Shown: positions 1-13,504, numbered from the stretch's first letter. The stretch is 64,000 nucleotides of DNA from Trileptium ribeirensis (GCA_030248225.1 JASANE010003376.1:1-64000); one strand, 5' to 3'. The notes: generated by a model from the letters alone, not told the origin. Program-made: numbers and translations.

Positions 1-1107
1 GTCAGGTTAAAAATCTTACTATAATAGGTAAAAAGAAATTAATAGCATTATATACTGCGACAAGATTTTCTACGCAAGTATTTATAAATATGAAAGACCA
101 AGTGTTATATGTACTTAAGTGTTTCAGAAACAAAAGTCTTTACCAGCAATATGAAGCTCGAATGTTTGTACAAAATACATATGGTTCTACTTAAAACGAA
201 TGCTGAATAGCTGATGCAAATTAAAGAAGAAAACGAGGTATCTCACTTTCATTCTAAGTGCAATAGAAACTTAAGGTAAATTTGCAATTTTTTCAACGTA
301 TGTTTCACAGCGAGGTACCTAAAAACTGTATATATACATAGTATTTCCACCTAAACATTTTTAGTTTTACATCTTAACATCGTGTTTCCAACAGGCATTT
401 AGGGGTAATTTGTAATAGCAGCTAAACCAGTTACACGCACCTTCAGTGGCCTGTTAATAAAAGCTTGACAGAAATTCGTAAAAACAAAATAAGCAATATA
501 ATAAACACTGAAAATGATCCAGCATAGCTGTCCAAACTTTAGATGAAGACAAAGCAGGTCCCGCATAGTTTACTACACAAAAAACATGCTGCTTTAAGTC
601 ATGATATCAAAGCCAAAATTTTGAAATTTTCGAAAGCACGAGTGGTTTTGAAATCTAATTGTTAGAATATTCACTCTGCACTACGACCACACTAAGAAAT
701 ATAAATCGACTAATAAAACTGAAGGTTATAAAACAGACAATATCTTTAAAAAGAAGACCGAAGTTCTGATAAGGTAACGTACTTTAGTGCAAACCGGTTT
801 TATTTTATACTAAACAATACAACTAAAGTAGTTGCTTGCTGCCGTGATGTGGATCATTTTTTTATGATTTTATAGTGTGATTTTATGCACAGAACTTCCT
901 ATTGCAATTTGTTTTTTGAACATTCTGTATAACCTATAACAGTTGTAATGAACAGAATTTAAAAATTTTAGATTTTTGAAAACAAAATGTATTTCAAAGA
1001 TTGGGTAACTTGTATGAAATAACTATTGAAGATTACTGACAAATTACATATGAAGCTGGAGTACGAATTTTTCAAGTACATTGCAAGAACTGACGGACCT
1101 ATTTCAG
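1..1107. other. No gene seen
   Basis: AT-rich sequence with only short chance ORFs and no recognisable repeat. Confidence 0.6.
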
Positions 1108-1145
1108 AACCAAAGTCAGGATTATAGAAAAATGTTCAATGTTGA
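1108..1145 (+). CDS. Candidate small upstream exon
   Basis: Acceptor CTATTTCAG, 12 codons NQSQDYRKMFNV plus GA, and a GTAAAG donor. It joins in frame to the candidate terminal exon at 2644, which would place MITE A1 in the intron. At 38 nt this could easily be chance. Confidence 0.25.
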
Positions 1146-2643
1146 GTAAAGCGAAGGATTCATCAAAATATCAAACACGGCCTTATTATGGTTCTTAAAT
1201 GTCAAATCTCAAAAATTATTCATCGTCACCCGTTGAAAATATCTCAGACTTGCAACTACATGTGCAACGAGGCATCCATTTAAACAGGTTAAATACAAAG
1301 TTTCAATCGAGATGTTGCAGTTATATCTTCGCTATATAAACTTCGATCAGTGCACAAGAAAAGCCTAGGGACATAGCTCTCTATCTTAAAAATTATACCT
1401 GAATGCGAGTTAAGGTCGGAGGCGGCTGTCCCACGATTTAGTCTAGAATAATGCGGCGTTTATGTTATATAACGCCCGCCATGTAGAAGATTTGTCCACG
1501 TGTGGTCATGACCACACCATGGTGCATGGTACTCGGACGGGCATACTGTGCAGCACAATTCATGGTGTCGCTGACACCATGTATATTACACTATGGTGTC
1601 TTCGACACCCTATGTTTGAATACTTATTTTAAAAAAGGCGGGAAAACTTGCTAAGTTAAATTTCAAATGATTATTGTAACCTAGAAACCTTTCCGTTGAA
1701 ATCTTTGCATAGGAAGTGCGCGGACAGAAGTTAAACCGTATAAACACCATACAACGGAAAGAAACGTAAAGACATCTACCCAAAAGACCTTCATCGAAGT
1801 TTAGCTAGAAGTTAATGGTGTCCATGACACCATGTATAAATGCTGATGGTGTCCGAAACACTATATAGAATTGCTTAGAATACAGTGTGGGTGTTCTGTA
1901 CACTATATCGTTAACGGTGTTAGGCAGGCTGTACGTGGACAAAACTTCCACATGGCGGGCAACTTATAACGTAAACGCCGCATAATGCTTATATAAGCAA
2001 GTTAGCTTATGCTTATCGTATCTACGACAGCACAACCTGCGTGTAACACAGTCCTCTAGGTCTGACTATGAAACCCTGAACCGTTTAATAAAAGTATCTA
2101 CTGATTGTAAGAGTTATCTGGTCTAACAATTTTACGGCACCCGTTTTAACACAGTAGTGTTAAGCTAATTTTACAGTCTCGTAATGAAACCTTAATCGTT
2201 TGGAAATGATACTTACTGCATGTTCCGCTTTTGTTAAAAAGATTTGAATACGTGAATATAACTGGACCTTACAGCTATTTTGAGTGTTCTTTGATTTCTG
2301 TGCTTATAATGTGATCTTTCATATATCTGGCTGTTCATTACATGCATACAATGTGTAATCCATGACAATAAACATGAGAAATCACTGCTGCATCATAATG
2401 CAGACGAAATGCCGTAATATTAATGAATTGTTTCTGTTTAACAAAATAATATACTACTGACCTGAACCAAACTATAAAATATAATCGAGCAAATCAAAGA
2501 ACTTTGTACGATTACGATCATAACGAGAGATATCTAAGATGGATATTCTTAAATTTCAATGCATATTTATGTCTGTCAATATTTAAACAACCAAAAACCA
2601 AACTTTTCTTTAAATGATTTATTTTCTTCTGTTTGTTTTACAG
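1146..2643. other. Non-coding apart from MITE A1
   Basis: The flanks of MITE A1 (1146-1451 and 1983-2643) show nothing recognisable. They would be intron if the candidate exons at 1108 and 2644 are real. Confidence 0.5.
1452..1982. mobile_element. MITE family A, copy 1
   Basis: A 531 bp element flanked by TAA on both sides (1449-1451 and 1983-1985). Ends are inverted over about 48 bp, starting TGCGGCGTTTAYGTTATA and reaching the shared TTTGTCCAC. The interior holds short palindromes such as TGGTGTCGCTGACACCA (1563-1579) and TGGTGTCCATGACACCA (about 1815-1831). There is no coding capacity. Confidence 0.9.
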
Positions 2644-2716
2644 AGAAGACACAGTAAATCCTAGCGATGATCGTATAACTGCAGCAGCTGCTACATATTT
2701 CAATAGTACAGAATGA
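2644..2716 (+). CDS. Candidate terminal exon of a gene on the plus strand
   Basis: An excellent acceptor (TTTTCTTCTGTTTGTTTTAC then AG) is followed by one base and 23 codons, EDTVNPSDDRITAAAATYF then NSTE, and TGA. Composition is protein-like and acidic. No family is recognised. The phase (A completing a codon) matches the GA end of the small candidate exon at 1108-1145. Confidence 0.45.
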
Positions 2717-3548
2717 TTATATAACGAGTTCTGCTACACAAGACCATGCCCGGAGCTAAACTTCTAGAGCAGAGTTTGAGTATTATTTTTCTTAAGAGAA
2801 ATGTGTCGAACAAATTTCTAATGTACGCGGTTTATGCTGTTTTGTAATAACAGAGCTTTATCAGCCCAACGGCTTATGTAGGAACAACATTTTAAAGAAA
2901 TAGTTACCCACTTAAATATTTTCTTGGACAGATTCAGGTCTATTAATGTCGAAATCTAAACATTATGAGCGTTATTCTATTAGTTGTTGGGAATTTCACC
3001 ATCCAATGGGTTGGTAAGACATTGCATTTCGTATATAATTAAGGTGCGGATAGAAACTTAGTTCTGTTAGCAGCAGCAATACATAAGCTAAAATGTGTAC
3101 GCCTATATTTTGACATCCGACAAAATTTGTGTTAAAGTACTTGCAACAACATTTGCGGTCTTACTAAATTTAGACTCTTCGTCCATATTCATATTATAAA
3201 TTTTAAGCGTTGAATTAATAGATAAAAATTTGTGTGGAAGCACACTGTAATAGGAACGTAAAGGGGTTCGAGGTCATGGCTTGTGTAGATTGCCTTTATA
3301 GTGGATCGTATGGTTGGTTTCGCAAACTTTCTGCTTTTGATGCAAGTGTGTGCACAAGCATATAGCAGAAGCAATATACGAACAGATTACTGAATAAGGC
3401 GACTAATATATTCTTTAAATAAAAAATCGTTAAAATTAAGGATTCAGTTCAAATTTTCTAGTATTTTGCTTTCAAAAATTATACTCCAGTTTATGCATTT
3501 CGCCAACAGAATGCGCGTTATTTTGTGGCACAGTATTACATTTTCTAC

Positions 3549-3719
3549 ATTTAGTAATGTTAATCCATATTGTTTTGATGCAATAGCAAGAGGCTGTGAT
3601 TCGGCGAAAAGACGAGAATTCAGAGAAGGGGCTAACATCTTTTTAGTCTCGGGACCCCAATCTTCGAAAGCTTCAAAAGATCGCATCTCTTCAGTAGTGC
3701 TGAATCTGTGTACATTATT
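3549..3719 (-). CDS. Candidate internal exon, unknown protein
   Basis: Fifty-seven codons, phase 0 at both ends, between an acceptor with a pyrimidine tract (TATTCCTTTTTAACCC upstream, CTAAG) and a CTAAAT|GTAGAA donor. It includes EEMRSFEAFEDWGPETKK and LFAESQPLAIASKQYGLTLL. The composition is that of a real protein, and the flanks are AT-rich. The last part resembles a beta-propeller strand, but I do not recognise a family. A plus-strand ORF over the same bases is the shadow. Confidence 0.42.
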
Positions 3720-6339
3720 CTTAGATTTTTAGTTGGGTTAAAAAGGAATAATAAATGCTTTTTCCACATTAAAACGTCTAACGTGTACTTAAATTCTCCA
3801 CTTCGCTTTGCTTAAATGGAAAAGGTTTTGAGGCTTTATGTTGAAAGGGAGCTCCGCACGACCCCTTAAATTCAAGGGTGTTGGAAATGCTTATTAGAAT
3901 TTCACGTTTTCTTTATAATTTTGACTACAACGACGAATTGGTTGATGGTCAGATGGATTTTTTTCGATTTTTGATCGCCTTACATTAACAAAAACATCAG
4001 ATTTCAAAAATTAATACGGTTAAACTCTGGCGTAATGGTTCCTCCCACATCGGAATCATGCTATCTGAAGCAAACAACAAATCTCAAAAGTTTGCAAGTA
4101 CAAAATAAAAATAATTATGGTTAAAACGAGGTATGTCTAATATAGTATTTTCGTTTACAGTTATGATAAAGGAAATAGCGCCACGCATGCAGAACATGCA
4201 GCGACCTGACAGGGTTGGATTCATTCAAAAGTTGTGCTATTACTGATTAATCTCCTTGAAGCTAAAACTTCTATAGTACAATCGCAAGTATCAGTTTTAC
4301 CGGCGAAGTATGTCGATGTTAGGTTATTTTATACAGCTGCATGGTCGAGGACGGTGTTGGGAAGGACAATGTTGAAGCAAATGTTGTAAGTTGGCCAGTT
4401 ATTACTTACCACTGAAATAAAAAGGAATAATAAATTTTATGCCGGATGGTATTATGGCAAACTCCGTTTGAACAGTCCACGAATTTACCATGAATCTGTT
4501 AGAGTGAAACATGACTTAGGCTTAGGCTTAGCATTCAGGTTTAGGCTTAGCATTTAAGCTTAGTGCATAGGCTTAGAACTTACACTTAGCGTTTATGTTT
4601 CGGGCATGGTTTAATGCGAGGCACAGTGAGATTATATGCCAAGCATAGCTTTTAGTAGTTACGATATTTCGTTTTTTTTTGAATTATGTGCGTAAGTAAT
4701 GGGCGAATTTCTTTGAAATTGTAACTAATCTTATCCCCTGGTCAGGCTGCCAGAAATAATATCCATTTTGAGTTGATTAGGGAAAATTTTCCACTTGCAT
4801 TATTTACATTATAATGGATACTGCATCAGACAAATAATATTATCAAAACACTTCCACACTACGAGAAAGAGCTAAAATCTATTTTTCATTACTAAATAAA
4901 ATGATTTGGCGTAAGATGTATTATCTTGTTTGTTGACTATTGTTCATTGTAATTCTTTTCGGAACATTTCTGTAACAGTTGCAGATTTATCTAGCAGTTA
5001 GCAAAATTTGCTTTTCGACAGGAAAATCGGGACCATTTCCCGATATTCCTGTGAGTACAACTAATCATCCACTTCGTCCGCAGTGTGGTTTGAGCATTCA
5101 TGGCTTCGCCGCAACCGGTAACGCTGGGCGTCTGAGCGTTTAGGACACTTTGCCAGCAGAGGTGGTCGTTAGCAGTTAGATTGACTCCCTATTGAGTGCT
5201 GAATCAATTACGAATTGATCGCAGAATCTTTTTGAATTCACAAACATTTGATAGATTTAAAATGTTTTGGCTTTACTCGGTAATTCCGAAATATTCTACC
5301 TTTGAAGTTAGACTTAGTTTCAAAAACCTAACAATTTTGCTCAAACTCCTTAATGCGATTATTCCTGGGTGAAACATAGACGAAATTATGCTGTGGCAGA
5401 ATATAAACAACCAAATATTAACGCAATATTTGAATTATTTATGACCGCTCAAAGCCACTGAAGAACATACATTATAATACCTCACAAACCTAACGAGATT
5501 ACTACTTAGAAGGACGTTGATAGTATATTATTTATATATTGTTTTTTTCTGACAAAAACATAAATTTCATATTGATTCTGTATCCAGTACATAATAAATT
5601 AAATAATATTGCCAGAAATAATACATTTTGCGACAGTGGAAAAACGTAATTACTGAACAATTGAACTATATCTAATAACTGAAGACAAGAGCCGTAATAT
5701 ATGTTCTGAATGCATAGAGGTCGTAAGGCTGATACCGATGTATATATAGACACTTTCTTAAGTAGTAAGAAAATGGCCTTGATATCATCCGCATAAAGTA
5801 ATCATGCCCATTAAATTTCCGAAAATACAACATGTATCAAACCAACTTCTTTTCAAAAAACAAAGATAGCCCCATACAGGTCCATAGTTGTGCATTTAAC
5901 TACTTTTGGTTACTTCAACCTAGTCACGTCGTTTACAACTTTTAGCTATGTACTTGTATTGTATTATTGTGATTCCGGTGGTCGAAATTTCCTTAAAATT
6001 AGTAATTTTCATTCTTTTCTGGTTATAGCTGACAAAAATTCTCAGTTTTATTACATGGCTACGGACAAGCTTTCAGTTTCTTTTTGTCAATATTTTGTTT
6101 TTAAATGTAGTTATTTTTCAATATTTTGTTTTTTTCAAATTTAATTAATTAAAAGACAACTTTCCTGGTAGTTCAGAGTTTGTCCTACGGAGGTGCTTCT
6201 GTATGTATTCTTTAGCAGCGTTGGGCCTCGATGAGTTAAACTTGAGAAAATACAAACCAAGTCTTTATCTGAAAACAAGCATAACTTATAAGAGTATTTA
6301 GTCGCAACCCTAGTAATGCGTTTTACTATTAACAGCTAA
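3720..6339. other. No gene seen
   Basis: AT-rich. Apart from the TTAGGC-like cluster at 4517 it holds no recognisable structure. Short ORFs at 5532 and 5890 are hydrophobic/AT-driven and not convincing. Confidence 0.55.
4517..4602. repeat. Degenerate TTAGGC/TTAGC repeat cluster
   Basis: CTTAGGCTTAGGCTTAGCAT is followed by further CTTAGG, CTTAGC and CTTAGA variants over about 85 bp. Too irregular for a telomere; a simple repeat. Confidence 0.6.
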
Positions 6340-6644
6340 AGGCGTGTTCACACGCTCAAATATTTTCCTCAAATATTGAGCTAAAAATTTGACCTCAAAA
6401 TTTGATCAAATATTGATCAAAATTTGACGGTGCTTTTTGAATGAAAATTGCGATATTTCAAAATTTGAGATTAAAATTTGAGCTCAAACTTTTTCAGGGA
6501 ATACATGTCGTCCATAATTGGCTACACGTACATTTATGAAAAGTTTGAACAGTGCTCATACGTTCAAACTTGCAAGAAATGCAAAAAATGCTTTCAAATT
6601 TTGATTAAAATTTGAGCAAAAAGTTTGAGCGTGTGAGCACGCCT
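6340..6644. mobile_element. MITE family B, copy 1
   Basis: A 305 bp element flanked by TAA (6337-6339 and 6645-6647). Inverted ends AGGCGTGTTCACACGCTC and GAGCGTGTGAGCACGCCT differ by one base over about 21 bp. The interior is rich in CAAATTTTGA/TCAAAATTTG motifs. Non-coding. Confidence 0.85.
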
Positions 6645-9404
6645 TAAGACTGTGTTAATAATGGGACGCCAACGGTCCAAATGGATTTACAAACGTTTTT
6701 GAATCATGTCTTGTTGCGGTATATATATGGTTGTTTTCATAACATAAATATGCTTCATAGAGCGTATTCATATTTATTTCGCCTATTTTGGTGCTAAAAA
6801 TGACAATATACAATTTTGCCGTAGCTAGAGTATTTGGTAGCTGGGTAGAATATTGTAAATAAAATGCTTTTATTTCGCGGTTATATGTGACAGTGAGCAG
6901 AGGATTTTTCGCACCCATCTCCCCTCATACTAGGTCTGATATGTTTTGGCTTTCGTTCCAGGTTTCAACGGGCAGCCGGAAAGCTTTTTTCCGCCGGAGT
7001 TTTGCTTTCCTGCTGGTACGCCCGCTGGATTTGTTACAGTTTTTTGGACTGATTATTTAAGCGGAAACGCGTTGTGGCAATATATTTGTGTGTTGGAAAA
7101 ATTTAGATTTTTGTGCTGTTAAAGTAAGCTGCATTTTTCCCTCTGAAATTTATGTAATTTTATTTTTGCGCCATATGATTGTAGAAGGTATTCACCGTCT
7201 TCACTCTATATCTTTTGGCCCACTGTTGCTTGGATGTACCCTTTTACAAATTTACACTCATCAACTTGTAATGCTATCTGCAAATTAACGTTGAACACTG
7301 CACGCAAGAAAGCGTCTATTCGCAAACCCATCCGCATAAGTGTCTACAATGTCGAGGCTAAACTTAGATAATTTCTTGGACAATTTCCTAACGTCAAGCG
7401 CGCTGGTGTACCGCAGGAATTCGATTGTATTTTCATGGGGTTTTCGGTTTTTAATGTATTCCAGAAGTAAAAGTGTAGAGACATATCCGTGTGTAGTTGC
7501 AAGTGGTACCTGACTATAGGGTTGAGGCGCGCTAAAACAGACCAGTTCCACCATGGCAACTCTATTGTTATCACTGTTGGCGCGCAAGGTTCAAAGCCAC
7601 TGGCGCTCTATGGGTAATATTCCGCCCTGCTTAAACATTTTTTCGCGAGCCTCGGATGTTTGGTTGTTTTCTGACTTGGTTCGTAGTAGTTTTTTTGTGT
7701 AAATCAGTGACATACGATGCTATGAGGTGTGCCTTTAGAAATGATATTAAAAGGATAAGAATTTCGGCATGGTTCACCTTGATATGCGAAAACAAAAGAC
7801 CCCGGCAACCATCATAGAAAAAACGGAACGCGCGAGGAACGACGAAAGCTCGCGAACACAGCCCGCGATCAGAAAAAGAAGAAACAAATCAAAAAAGAAC
7901 AAAAAACAAAGGCCCACGCATTAGATTCGTGCAGGTGGCTCCACTGCTGCAGCTTCCCCACTCCTCTTATTTAACTCCATGGTCGCTGGCCGTCTAATGG
8001 GAGAAAAAATCGCCACTTACTTCATTATTGTATGATCTGCTTCTTGCTTCTAGCTATCAGAACTGAGCCCACTGGCACAATTCAAGTCAATGTTTTGTTG
8101 CTAATAATGTTTTGAGTATATTTGTCTTCTGTTTTGTATTTACTTAGTAAAATTGGTAAAGCAAAGTTAAAATTGGTTTAGTTTCAATGAAAATCTTTGG
8201 ATAAATAACATTAATTTAATAAAATTATGCGGTAGTTGGCATTTCGCCAACTTCTTCGACGAATTTTGATTCTCTGTATTCTTGCACAAAAATCGTCTCT
8301 AAGCCTGTAACCGCCTATGACCGATTTATGTTATTATATTTCCAGATCGGGCTTTCGTTTTCTTAAAAGGGCGGTATATTTTTAACGTATACGAATCGTG
8401 AAACTTTCGATGTAAATAGGATAATTCTTACATCTTGATAGTTTTAACAGACCTATTATATTTATTCGAAGAATATTTTACAACGACTCTTCGTTTCTGT
8501 TAAACTCAAAAGTTTGGCTTTAAACTTATGTTTTAAAGAAACGTTTTTCTATTCTATGTTTATTGAGGTATTATCTTTGGTGTATCCGAATTTCATCTGA
8601 AATTCATTCAGCCGTACGGGATTGCTCATTAGAAAATAGATTTCGCTGCTTTTGCAATTTTTCGGACACAAGTCCTTTATTTTATTATCATTTGGGCCGA
8701 GATATTTTTGTTGTGACGTTTTCCATACTGTTTCATTCAGATTATTAATTAACACCAAAATAAAGCCTTAGTTTTTGGAAACTGGTTGTTTTGATGTAAA
8801 AGAATTCAACTTTACTACGGACATTCAGGTTCCTCGTGGCAGAAAATACTTTAAAATATGGGATCTTTTTATACGTGTTGTGTGATTGGCCGAAAAATTC
8901 GTGTTGTATATTTGGAAAAACGTCTTAATCATTTAACCTTTAGCAATCTGTATTTTCACTGATATTTCTTTTAATAATATACCTAACCTATGTATTATTT
9001 TGCATTTATGATCTAAAAATGCACAAACGTATTTTACGATTTCTATGGTTGCTAATTTAATCATATTTTGAAACTAATTTCAACTGTGTGCGCAACTAGG
9101 CACAGATATCAAGTAGTAAATCGCTACAAGTGGTATCCGGCACCCGTCTCGAAAAAAAAATGCGGAAACTCGAATAGCTTTAACCCGGGGTTCTCCTAAG
9201 CCGTAATATCTACTCAAATTTAGATATTTGCGCTGTTTAAATTAGGTACTAAAATCTGTGAAATGTTTGTAGGTTGTACTGGCTAATCTGACTTGCAGCA
9301 TAGATATAAGTGTTGTCAAAGTTGCCTCCTTATTTTATTTTCGTTCGCAATTAAAATCGATAATTTTCCTTGAAATGTCGTTTTACGTATCACAGATAAG
9401 TTTT
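6645..9404. other. No convincing gene
   Basis: A GC-richer patch at about 7285-7930 contains a 100-codon minus-strand ORF (7285-7587) with ordinary composition but no recognisable motif, and a purine-rich run near 7860-7915. It may be a transposon relic. The rest is AT-rich and featureless. Confidence 0.45.
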
Positions 9405-9830
9405 ACTTCAAAAACTCATATTGCAAGTTCCTTAAGTGTTGTTCTTTGCATTAGCTAATAAATTTCCAAAGGCATGAGCAAAGGGTGCTAATTTGCCAAA
9501 AGTTAAGCACAGAAACCATACGATTTAAACGGTGGATTTTGATCTAAAAGAACTGACGGTCAAAACTACAAAACAGCAGTAGATAAAGAGGATCTAATTT
9601 AGAATTTAGCCCCATCTAATTTTGCTTAGAACCTGTAGACTATCACGACATTTATAACATTCACTTAAAAAAACTAGTATTACAAGTTTCTTAAGTATTG
9701 CGTTTTGCATTAGCTAAAAAATTTTCCTGCGATCATAAGCAAAGTGTTGCGAATTATTCCAAACGTCTGAAGCACGGAAGCCTAACGGTGTAAACGCTGA
9801 ATTTTGGAAATCGCTAAACTACAAAGGTAT
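9405..9830. repeat. Diverged direct duplication (about 257 bp period)
   Basis: CTTAAGTGTTGTTCTTTGCA (about 9432) against CTTAAGTATTGCGTTTTGCA (about 9692), both followed by TTAGCTAA and later by an AGCACxGAAxCC motif. Much decayed. Confidence 0.6.
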
Positions 9831-12800
9831 AAAAATAGTTAATATATTGCCACAAAGTTTTTCAGTGTACAAAGTACAAAGCGCTACATAGTTATTTCTA
9901 TTTTGACATGTACTCACGCGTTTTCTTCAAGATTAAAAAAACTTGTTTTAATTTTTGAACGAACCAGTGATTTGCTGGTTGGGATAAGAATTTACAGCTA
10001 CAATTAAGCGAGGCACAAAATGACCCGATGACACAAATCAGGACACTCGTTTTGCGCCATGACCACCGAAGAAACCACAAAATCACAAGCCGTATACCAG
10101 AGATAGAAATGGGTCACCCGTCCGTCGAGTCACCGTGTTATTTCAGGTGTCACATCTGTGGCCCGGTTACCGAGTCACTCTATTCAACTTTAACAGTACA
10201 CCGTCTCCTTTGCCGTCTCCTTTGTCTGCTCTGCTGTTCCGTTGCGACACAGTAGAAGCTCATGTGCTCGTAAACCAAGCTGTCTAAAGACGATGCTCTA
10301 ACTTATCAACAATAGTGCGAGCAGAATGTGTAAGGTCGGTAAAATAGTGTTGGGCTGCTTTGGGACAAGATTCATGCCCTGCGCTCCGAAAACACGATTT
10401 AAATCCCTGAATATCAGGTGTGTTTCTTTTCATATCAGTTTTATTTGCAATTATTTCAAGGTTGCTCATAACTCGCTCACAAACGGCTTTACATGACCAC
10501 AAGGCACGGCTAGCTGCTTAAAATTTATCTTGACCAATTACCTGCTTTTGTTCAGGACTGCAGCCTTGGCTAAGGCCCTGCCAAAAACGCCATTGTAATG
10601 CGTAACCATAATAGCGGATCTTCAGCTGTTTTCCAGCTCCGTTTCTTTTGCGAATTCTTAAAATTATTATGCATTAGCTGCATTGGAAATGTGGCTTGTT
10701 ACTAAATCATTACCGTGACTGGGTCTCCGGGGCCCATCGGGTCCGGGGGCACTAGAACGGCCGTGTCACCGGTACATAATACGATGATCCAGTTCCATCT
10801 ATGCCGTCCACATCTCAAATTACAGCAAGCCATCATAAATTATTTTTCCATGTATATGATATATCCTAATACTTTGACAAGGTTTAACACTAGCCAGACG
10901 ACCTTAATTGCATTGTGTACTCGATACACTTAATACCATACAAAAACTATATATTGCTAAATATAGGAAAGATCGCATAAGTTTCACAAATATATAGAAG
11001 AAACACAACGGTTCGAGCGAAGCATCTAGTGTATTACGAATAGCGACCATCAATGGGTCGCGAATTGTTTTTTTTCTTAATACGGTAAAACATGCAATCT
11101 ATAAACTTCGGATGGCGCTGAGTTGATTGTTTACGGTATTAGGGTGGTGGGGACAAAAAGAAAAAAAAACATTTACACAATGTGGATCATACTATTTGGA
11201 GCACTATTTATCTGTTACCGTTGCTCAATACAGTTCAAACTACTTGAAAATTTATAACACAGATTGATATATTGATTTTTTATAACATGGCTTGCCTAAA
11301 TACGTAGTTTCTCGAAAAGTTGGCAATAAACACGTGGTCCAACAAATAAGTGGAGCAAACGACTAGTTAACTGGTAATGAGACTCACTGAAAATGAAACT
11401 AAAACCGGATAAAATGAGTAACTCGACCTCTGCTTGACAGAACGGGGATAAAACAAACCTTTTATGTAACTCTTATATAAGCGGAATCTTAAAATTAGTC
11501 ACACCCGTAAATACGTTGCAGCGCTATAAAGGTTGTTACGAAAAGTAGCAAATTAAGTGTTTAGCAGCTTAAAATAGTGACAAACATAGTTCTTTGGCGG
11601 AAAAAATGGACCAAGGCGCGGAACTAGAAATGGGAGACTTAACATCGCTCTGGCTATGTTGATTCCTGAAAGATTATATCGACTATTGTTGACGTTCCTA
11701 ATAAGGTTGCCTTTCAGATTTCTGTTTAACATGTATAGCTGTTGCACGAAGCCTGTGGCGACCACGTGTTATCGATACGATGACTAGTTTATTACTATTT
11801 CAACTGAATTGTATGGCTGAATAATATGGCTTAAGCGAGCACTGCAGATTTTTGGGGAACCGTTTATAGGACGTGCGCATATTGTAATTTAAACCATACG
11901 TAGTTTGTTGATTAAACTTACCATTTTTAACACCGATCAATACGGCTTTTAACCTCATTATGTATTGTCAAAAATTGTTTTTGTGTCTTTTGCCATATCA
12001 AAAGGTTTTTTGATGGAATTTTGCATTTCAAAACAGAGAAACACGATTTCAGAATATCCAGCTGTCGAAATTATCAATGAGTTATCCGTTCCGTAGAAAA
12101 CAGACAAAATACAGAATAATGATTCGATTATAAAATTGTTTTTGATTATTATCAAGTATCATGTCTCACGGATGCCACATATTTTGTTTGCACCAACGCA
12201 TTTAGCAAATATTTATTAGACGTATAATGTTTTTTATTATTATCAAATTTACTAGATTCAATCAAGAACAAAATTCTATCAAAACAGTGTGAAATTATAA
12301 AATAAGAATATAGAGATTCTGAAATAACCTTTGTCCTTTCTCCAGTTCATTTCAAATTTGACACTTTCCGACCGTTTTGTTTCACGGTCCATGTTACGGT
12401 TGCTCACACTGAGCTGTGTCCCTAAATTTGATGGTTTTGCTCTTATTGTAGTTTATTCTTGCATAAACATGCTGCTACATAATATTGATCTAAGTTACAA
12501 CATATTACAAGCGAACCAACGCAAAATCTTGAGTCCGGAAGTATTTATCAATTAATGTTTATCCTGTATGCACTGGAATAAAACTGGGATATCTTTTTCT
12601 AATGTTTGGACAATTGGTAATGTTGGAGTGGATGCTTTATAAAGTTGGAGTGTTTTGAAAAATGCCATTGACAGCGGATAATCTTTAGCAATCGTAGTTG
12701 CCAAAAGGTAGAAATTTAGAAAATGTGATTTATCATTATTGTTGCATAAATTTATCTAGCATTTATCTCTAGAGCATCATATTACCTCTTATTATGTTAC

Positions 12801-13504
12801 AAACAACAAAAATTATTATCTTAATTTAACTTTTGTAACTCAAGAACCGATCGGCAGAAGTTTATAGTAACTAATGCATCGAGTGCAGCCAAGAACCGCA
12901 CATACAAGTATAATCATTTACCAGTACCTACTTGATTTCCCGTGCATAATTCTTTTGAGAAGATAGTTACCCGGGGCAACTTCGACTGATGGGGCAAAAT
13001 TGATTACATGTCGTAACTAATATAATTTTTATCTTATGGAACGCTTCACAACAAATCCTGAAATATAATTTAACTGGTACCATTTGAGCACACAGTATTT
13101 TCTAAAAACTGTAGCCAAAGTTGCTACCGCTTATGATCAGTGTTACCCCACGCTTATAGTCCACGCTTGCGCTCAGTGTTGCCACTGTAGAGTCAACCTT
13201 GACCGGCAACATTCCGAGCTTTTGCTAGCTGTATTCAAGCGGTGTTTGCACAAGCCGTATGCAATTTGCAGAGATTATTGTCCCATACATCTGCCATCAG
13301 GTGTTATAATCATAAACGTATATGTATTATATTGCAGAATGTGTAGCAGCTGTAATTCTGGATTTGGTCATAGTTGCACCAGGTGACTATATATTTTCTG
13401 CAAATGCTAAAGCTGGCCTTTTGGCATAGGATGTATTGCAGACGTTGCACCTTTTCCGTTTGATTTTCGAGTAAGATAAGCTTTGTATTTGCCATTGCTA
13501 AGAA
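9831..13504. other. No convincing gene apart from the decayed segment at 10284
   Basis: Short GC-rich patches with GGTCACCCG and GTGTCACCGG near 10.1 and 10.75 kb may be ends of an old element enclosing the decayed frame. 10934-13504 shows nothing I can name. Confidence 0.4.
10284..10660 (-). pseudogene. Possible decayed coding segment, unknown
   Basis: One minus-strand frame stays open over about 115 codons except for a single TAA at about 10520. It includes YGYALQWRFWQGLSQGCSPE, SCKAVCERVMSNLEII and HSARTIVDKLEHRL. Composition is protein-like and GC is above the surroundings. It could be a transposon relic or a chance frame. No family is recognised. Confidence 0.28.

Noticed and set aside
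4517..4602. TTAGGC-like repeats as interstitial telomere sequence (nematode-type)
   Set aside because: Only two perfect consecutive TTAGGC units; the rest are irregular TTAGC/TTAGA variants. Not enough for a telomeric array or a taxonomic claim.
7285..7587. 100-codon minus-strand ORF as a gene
   Set aside because: No recognised motif, no supporting splice or promoter context; kept only as a remark in the surrounding stretch.
11922..11958. MRLKAVLIGVKN followed by a GTAAGT donor as a first exon
   Set aside because: A 12-codon ATG frame before GTAAGT is expected by chance several times in 128 kb of strand; no partner exon found.
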